41,984 nt of DNA, from the NCBI GenBank assembly GCA_944322665.1, contig CALUPM010000009.1:1-41984 (forward strand), written 5' to 3'. Position 1 is the first letter of the stretch, and each line of letters starts with the position of its first letter. The notes under the pieces are model-generated. The model searched no databases. It saw only the letters and a program-made list of their open reading frames with translations, and had not been told where the DNA came from. Positions 39,201 through 41,984 of this stretch are shown here, piece by piece. Both the position numbers and the translations under genes were made by a program. This DNA comes from Candidatus Gastranaerophilales bacterium (GTDB lineage Bacteria; Cyanobacteriota; Vampirovibrionia; Gastranaerophilales; Gastranaerophilaceae).

Positions 39201-41348
39201 CGTAAAACCACCTGAAGGCATCTCCTGATTCTCAGGATTAGTGTATTTAAAATCAGGCTGTAAATTTATTGCTCCACCGTTCGCTTCAGTAGTATTATTT
39301 TCAAAAGAAGTTCTTTTTATGTTTAAGTTCCCGCTGTCACGATAGATAGCCCCACCCTGCTTTGCTGTGTTGTTTATAAAATCTGTGTCTGTTATATTTA
39401 ATGTTTGACCGCTAAAAGCTACAGCACCACCGTTTCCTGTTGTTGAATTTGAGGTGAATGTTGAATTCGTAATATTTGCATTATTTCCGTTATAAAAAGC
39501 TACAGCTCCGCCGCTTGCACCGGAAGCGTTACCTTCAAATACTGAATTTGCTATTGTTATATTATCATTAGAAAATCCAAAAATTGCACCACCGTCGCCA
39601 AAATAACCGTTGTACTCTTCCTGAATAGTATTTTCAGAATAATATTTTGCACTATTATTTTTAAATACAGAATCATTTACTGTAATATTTCCATTCCAGG
39701 CAGCGATGGCACCGCCCTCAGCAGCAGCTTGATTTCCTGCGAATTCACTTCCCGTGATTTTTACATCACCATTGTTATCTATTGCTCCGCCGCTGCCATC
39801 ATAATCATTTTCATAATATTTATCGGGATCTTCTGCTGATTTATATGAGTATTCTTTTTTTGCTGTATTATTATGAAATTTACTGTTATTAACAGTTAAT
39901 ATGCCATTTCCGGAAACAGCACCGCCAAATACGCTTTCATTACTTTCAAAAGTAGAATTTTCTATTAATAAATTATCTCCTGTGTTGTATATAGCACCAC
40001 CTGAACCAAGATATGATTCCGTAGTCCCCGCTTCGTTTGCCTGAACCCTTTTTACTAATGCACTGTTATCGGTAAATATTGAATTTTTTACAGTTAAATT
40101 ATCTCCTTCATGGTATATCGCTCCGCCGGTGCCAACTTCACTTGTGTAATCCTGAACAATACCTCCATCTGCTTTGTTTCCGGTAAACGTTGAATTTGTA
40201 ACGTTTACAGCGTCACTCATGCTGTATATAGCACCGCCGTTCCCCGTTGTTGAGTTGGAAGTGAAGGTTGAATTTGTAATATTTGCAATGGTACTCCATG
40301 CACTTATGGCGCCGCCGCCTTCGCCTCCGGCAATATTTCCTTCAAACAAAGAATCTCCCACAGTTAAATGCCCGGATCCTGCTATTGAAAGCGCACCACC
40401 TATACCATCAATGCAACTCTCGTCTACATATTCAACTTCACCCTGCTCATTTAAACGGAAATAGCCCTCAACTGTTTCAGATTTGGCCGTATTATTTATG
40501 AAGTTTGAATTTTTTATTGTTACGTTCCCTGAGTCACTATAGATTGCACCGCCTGAGTAAGCAGCTAAGTTTCCGCTAAATGTAGAGTTCTCAACTAGCA
40601 AATCCCCGTTGTTATAAATAGCACCTCCCAGTCCGTTATACCAGGAGATGTCTTTTGTGTATTCTTCTCCATTATGTGTATATGTTGTTTTACCACTTAT
40701 CAACGAATTAGACTTATTATTTGAAAATTCGCTGTTTTTTATAACAGCAGTTCCTCTATTAGCTATTGCTCCGCCGGATTCAGCAGTATTATTTTCAAAC
40801 GAATTATTTTCTATATTAATATCTGCGTTTTCATTATAAATCGCTCCACCGTAGCCACCACTATTACTTGTAGAAATAGTAATAATGTTATCGTCAGCAG
40901 AACTATAAGTAAAACCTTGAACTTCATGTGAAGCATTATTTCCGGTAAAAGTACTGGCCTTTATTACATTTATTGTACCTTCATTGTATATTGCTCCGCC
41001 GTCTGCAGAATTATTATTCTCAAATGTTGAATTTGTTATGCTGAGTTCGGCTCCTTTGTCGCCTGCGTTATAAATTGCTCCGCCTTTTCCTTCGCTTCGT
41101 GGGTAAGTTTCTGTTCCAGTTACTGTTAAAGCGGAATTATCTTTGAATACAGCGTTGTCTATTGTCAATTTTCCTGTATTATAAACAGCCCCGCCGGCAC
41201 CTTCATATTGGATATTACTATATGTTTTATCCTGAATATTAATGGTTTCACCATCTTTAACAATTGTTCTATCTGCCGCAAACACAAAATTTGTAGCAGC
41301 CAGCACGGCAGCCGCCAACAAGGATGTCAAAAAGCTATTCTTCTTCAT
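36228..41348 (-). CDS. Pmp-like autotransporter adhesin with C-terminal beta-barrel
   Basis: Type V secreted surface protein. 1,706 aa from the ATG at 41348 (GGAG 6 nt upstream; an in-frame TTG 4 codons earlier overlaps the SD). A signal peptide of about 24 residues ends NFVFA. Residues about 30-780 carry roughly 22 GGA(I/V/L) motifs alternating with NSxFxxN units, the pattern of chlamydial Pmp proteins, predicting a beta-helix stalk. Residues about 780-1430 are a second Asn/Leu-rich passenger region. From about 1440 (GGTWVRPFASYDSVG) to the end is an autotransporter barrel. The last strand GLRYIF is followed by a 10-residue tail instead of ending at Phe. Divergent from an XRE regulator. Confidence 0.93.
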   Translation of the reverse strand: MKKNSFLTSLLAAAVLAATNFVFAADRTIVKDGETINIQDKTYSNIQYEGAGGAVYNTGKLTIDNAVFKDNSALTVTGTETYPRSEGKGGAIYNAGDKGAELSITNSTFENNNSADGGAIYNEGTINVIKASTFTGNNASHEVQGFTYSSADDNIITISTSNSGGYGGAIYNENADINIENNSFENNTAESGGAIANRGTAVIKNSEFSNNKSNSLISGKTTYTHNGEEYTKDISWYNGLGGAIYNNGDLLVENSTFSGNLAAYSGGAIYSDSGNVTIKNSNFINNTAKSETVEGYFRLNEQGEVEYVDESCIDGIGGALSIAGSGHLTVGDSLFEGNIAGGEGGGAISAWSTIANITNSTFTSNSTTGNGGAIYSMSDAVNVTNSTFTGNKADGGIVQDYTSEVGTGGAIYHEGDNLTVKNSIFTDNSALVKRVQANEAGTTESYLGSGGAIYNTGDNLLIENSTFESNESVFGGAVSGNGILTVNNSKFHNNTAKKEYSYKSAEDPDKYYENDYDGSGGAIDNNGDVKITGSEFAGNQAAAEGGAIAAWNGNITVNDSVFKNNSAKYYSENTIQEEYNGYFGDGGAIFGFSNDNITIANSVFEGNASGASGGAVAFYNGNNANITNSTFTSNSTTGNGGAVAFSGQTLNITDTDFINNTAKQGGAIYRDSGNLNIKRTSFENNTTEANGGAINLQPDFKYTNPENQEMPSGGFTLAQTTIADSTFNGNSSAEKGGAIYANSAPVRIVDTNFTNNSAKEGGAVYTGYNGDLADLVIVLDELGVEMGTRITALNKDVKFSGNKADKGADIYLENNKLYLNANEGKTISFDGGITGKNSVIDINNSSVNDLYENLSSVGKIIVDNFVSPDENSALAVNLKAGTLALTKDNYLDRTDLTLEEGSLLDLANNNVGGMNLNSLTSNNANLKIDMNLASSDQIFDTIKATTATGTLNLKNVNIMSDFADTTKNEYTASITPDGMELKTPENGINTLTNDYIYTIKAKDNNLTVNRLADENGEALKTDGFTVAVNQTDKVGGVDVALSDDRVFSANSDIKITGTNSETGWTGELGGKSLTVNGNGYTLDGEDNVGFAINNGQTLSFNDTNIKGFAPVPERKGALTVNDGGAVNINASNNDISLGNNSDTDVIYLDGTTSKAFLNTQNGKGITVNDKISSANSANELRLNGDGNISFNNKVQQLTLTNENTNTIHNTYVDGVNYNLNNGTVSFTKDEYLNGQGNKNTLNFNGGTLNLANNAVGTIDLAAININSNSNIMLDADLAKETMDKITADSATANKDAILNVSEINLLSDAAKDKVEINAVEPSVMLGENDSLASHIGTTVTEVAYSPIYKYGVGYNPSTGNFTFSRGSSENYNNINPSVMTGPVAAQLGGYVSMLDTYNNAFNNMDMRMLNPASVRLAQKQANRYAITEEADSVTYKVNETNSGGTWVRPFASYDSVGLKNGPSVGSFSYGTFIGGDSGIHQFKNGGEGVLSAHVSYLGSHQSFNGNSIYQNGGNLGLTGTYYKGNFFTGLTVNAGASVADASTRYGSEDFPMFMAGVANKTGYNFEFKDGKFIIQPSLLLSYTFVNTFDYTNAAGVSINGDPLHALQISPNVRFALNTRNGWQPYLTAGMNWNIMNDSQFTANMATLPDLSMKPYVQYGLGIQQTINDNFTAYGQVLIRNGGRNGIAANAGLRYIFGHETKPNENI

Positions 41349-41435
41349 TCTCTTCTCCAAATTCTTTATTTAGAACATATTTTTCTATAAATTACCATAT
41401 TTAAAATAGTATTACAAGATTAAAAACAGAAAAAT

Positions 41436-41449
41436 CATCTATTTAGATG
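41436..41449. promoter_or_regulatory. Candidate operator palindrome between autotransporter and XRE gene
   Basis: CATCTATTTAGATG: perfect 6-bp arms with a 2-bp centre in the 158-bp divergent intergenic region. A TATACT -10-like box for the XRE gene is at 41477-41482. The rest of the gap is AT-rich without other clear signals. Confidence 0.4.
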
Positions 41450-41506
41450 TCTTTAATACGGTTTATAAGTTAGAAATATACTATTATCCTCAAAAAGAAG
41501 GTAGCT

Positions 41507-41824
41507 ATGAACATTAAAAAAGATTTTGGGCAAAGAATAAAAGAATTACGAAACAAAAAGGGGATAACACAATATCAGCTTGCTGAAATGACTGGAATTG
41601 ATCCAAAACACATGAGTCACATTGAAACAGGAAGAAGTTTCCCAAAAGCAGATTTGATAGAAAAATTTGCCATTGCACTAGATATTGATTATACAGAATT
41701 ATTTAAAACACAGCACTTGGATAACCGTAAAATATTACTTGAAAAACTCGGAAGTTATTTAGAGAATGCTTCTGATACTGATTTGCAGGTGATTTATAAA
41801 CTTATTTCCGGATATTTTAATTAA
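41507..41824 (+). CDS. Small XRE-family transcriptional regulator
   Basis: 105 aa. An N-terminal Cro/C1-type helix-turn-helix (about 8-62: FGQRIKELRNKKGITQYQLA, MTGIDPKHMSHIETGRSFP) and a short helical C-terminal part that may dimerise. AAGG lies 5 nt before the ATG. Divergent from the autotransporter, which is the obvious candidate target besides its own promoter (inference). Confidence 0.9.
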   Translation: MNIKKDFGQRIKELRNKKGITQYQLAEMTGIDPKHMSHIETGRSFPKADLIEKFAIALDIDYTELFKTQHLDNRKILLEKLGSYLENASDTDLQVIYKLISGYFN

Positions 41825-41826
41825 TA

Positions 41827-41984
41827 TTACTCTTCGTCTTCCTCAATTGGCACAATTTCATCAAGTTCTATGTGATACCGTTTGCCATTTTTATCAACAC
41901 AGGTTGCTCCTAATAAATATTTTGATTACTAGTCGGACGTAGTTTTTCAACTTGTTTAATATACTCTTCTACAATCTTAATTTT
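41827..41984 (-). pseudogene. Frameshifted gene fragment at the window edge
   Basis: From the edge the minus strand reads KIVEEYIKQVEKLRPTSNQ, then hits a stop two codons later. In another frame it continues KYLLGATCVDKNGKRYHIEL and DEIVPIEEDEE to a stop at 41827. One missing A in the run at about 41925 would join the two frames cleanly. Family not recognised; the gene is also cut by the window end. Confidence 0.5.

Overview
ORGANISM. The window reads like a chromosomal segment of a gut-type, non-photosynthetic cyanobacterial relative (Gastranaerophilales / 'Melainabacteria'). This is inference. It rests on four things: the cyanobacterial-style gene order lpxD-lpxC-fabZ-(two extra genes)-lpxA; large lineage-type proteins without recognisable relatives, one carrying an N-terminal SFTGGY motif; a Gram-negative envelope (lipid A genes, a heptose nucleotidyltransferase, an autotransporter); and CT-rich modular intergenic repeats. 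Most recognised genes are single-copy housekeeping genes. No tRNA, rRNA, CRISPR array, transposase or phage gene was seen.

LAYOUT. 1-5,500: a CT-rich tandem repeat block, glyA, a WecA/TagO-type glycosyl-1-phosphate transferase, a protein with five 32-residue repeats, a 53-aa small protein and an M29 aminopeptidase. 5,500-12,700 (minus strand): an envelope cluster transcribed rfaE2-like, lpxD, lpxC, fabZ, a helical-toroid protein, a NUMOD3-like protein, lpxA. 12,750-16,700 (minus): two small proteins, asd, and a flotillin/YqiJ-like membrane pair. 16,700-21,700: repeat-rich DNA around a ferritin, a GH13-like TIM-barrel protein, and an unusual tandem ferritin-like protein with a small membrane partner. 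21,700-26,750: beta-carbonic anhydrase, a YkgJ-type Cys-cluster protein, a class A PBP overlapping a short RNase HIII, the hibernation factor HPF and a Cys-rich small protein. 27,100-34,400: MntP and DUF4127, a UbiE/MenG methyltransferase, a 2-hydroxyacid dehydrogenase-like protein lacking key catalytic residues, a free-standing small transcription unit, an orphan OppD-type ATPase and a 561-aa poly-Asp protein. 34,500-41,984: a CDF metal transporter, a decayed rhuM gene, a 1,706-aa Pmp-like autotransporter divergent from a small XRE regulator, and a frameshifted gene at the edge. This last part looks the most accessory.

HOW IT WORKS TOGETHER. The central theme is the envelope: lipid A acylation and deacetylation (LpxA/C/D, FabZ), heptose activation, undecaprenyl-linked sugar transfer, peptidoglycan synthesis (PBP1A-like), DAP/lysine precursor supply (Asd), membrane microdomains (flotillin) and a surface autotransporter. 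A second theme is metal handling: ferritin, a tandem ferritin-like protein, MntP, a CDF transporter and carbonic anhydrase.

REGULATION. Good sigma70-like promoters precede glyA, the repeat protein and several other genes. Most genes have clear Shine-Dalgarno sequences. A minority have no SD but a -10 box 6-7 bp before the start codon, which suggests leaderless mRNAs. Two families of dispersed, modular, non-coding repeats fill most long gaps.
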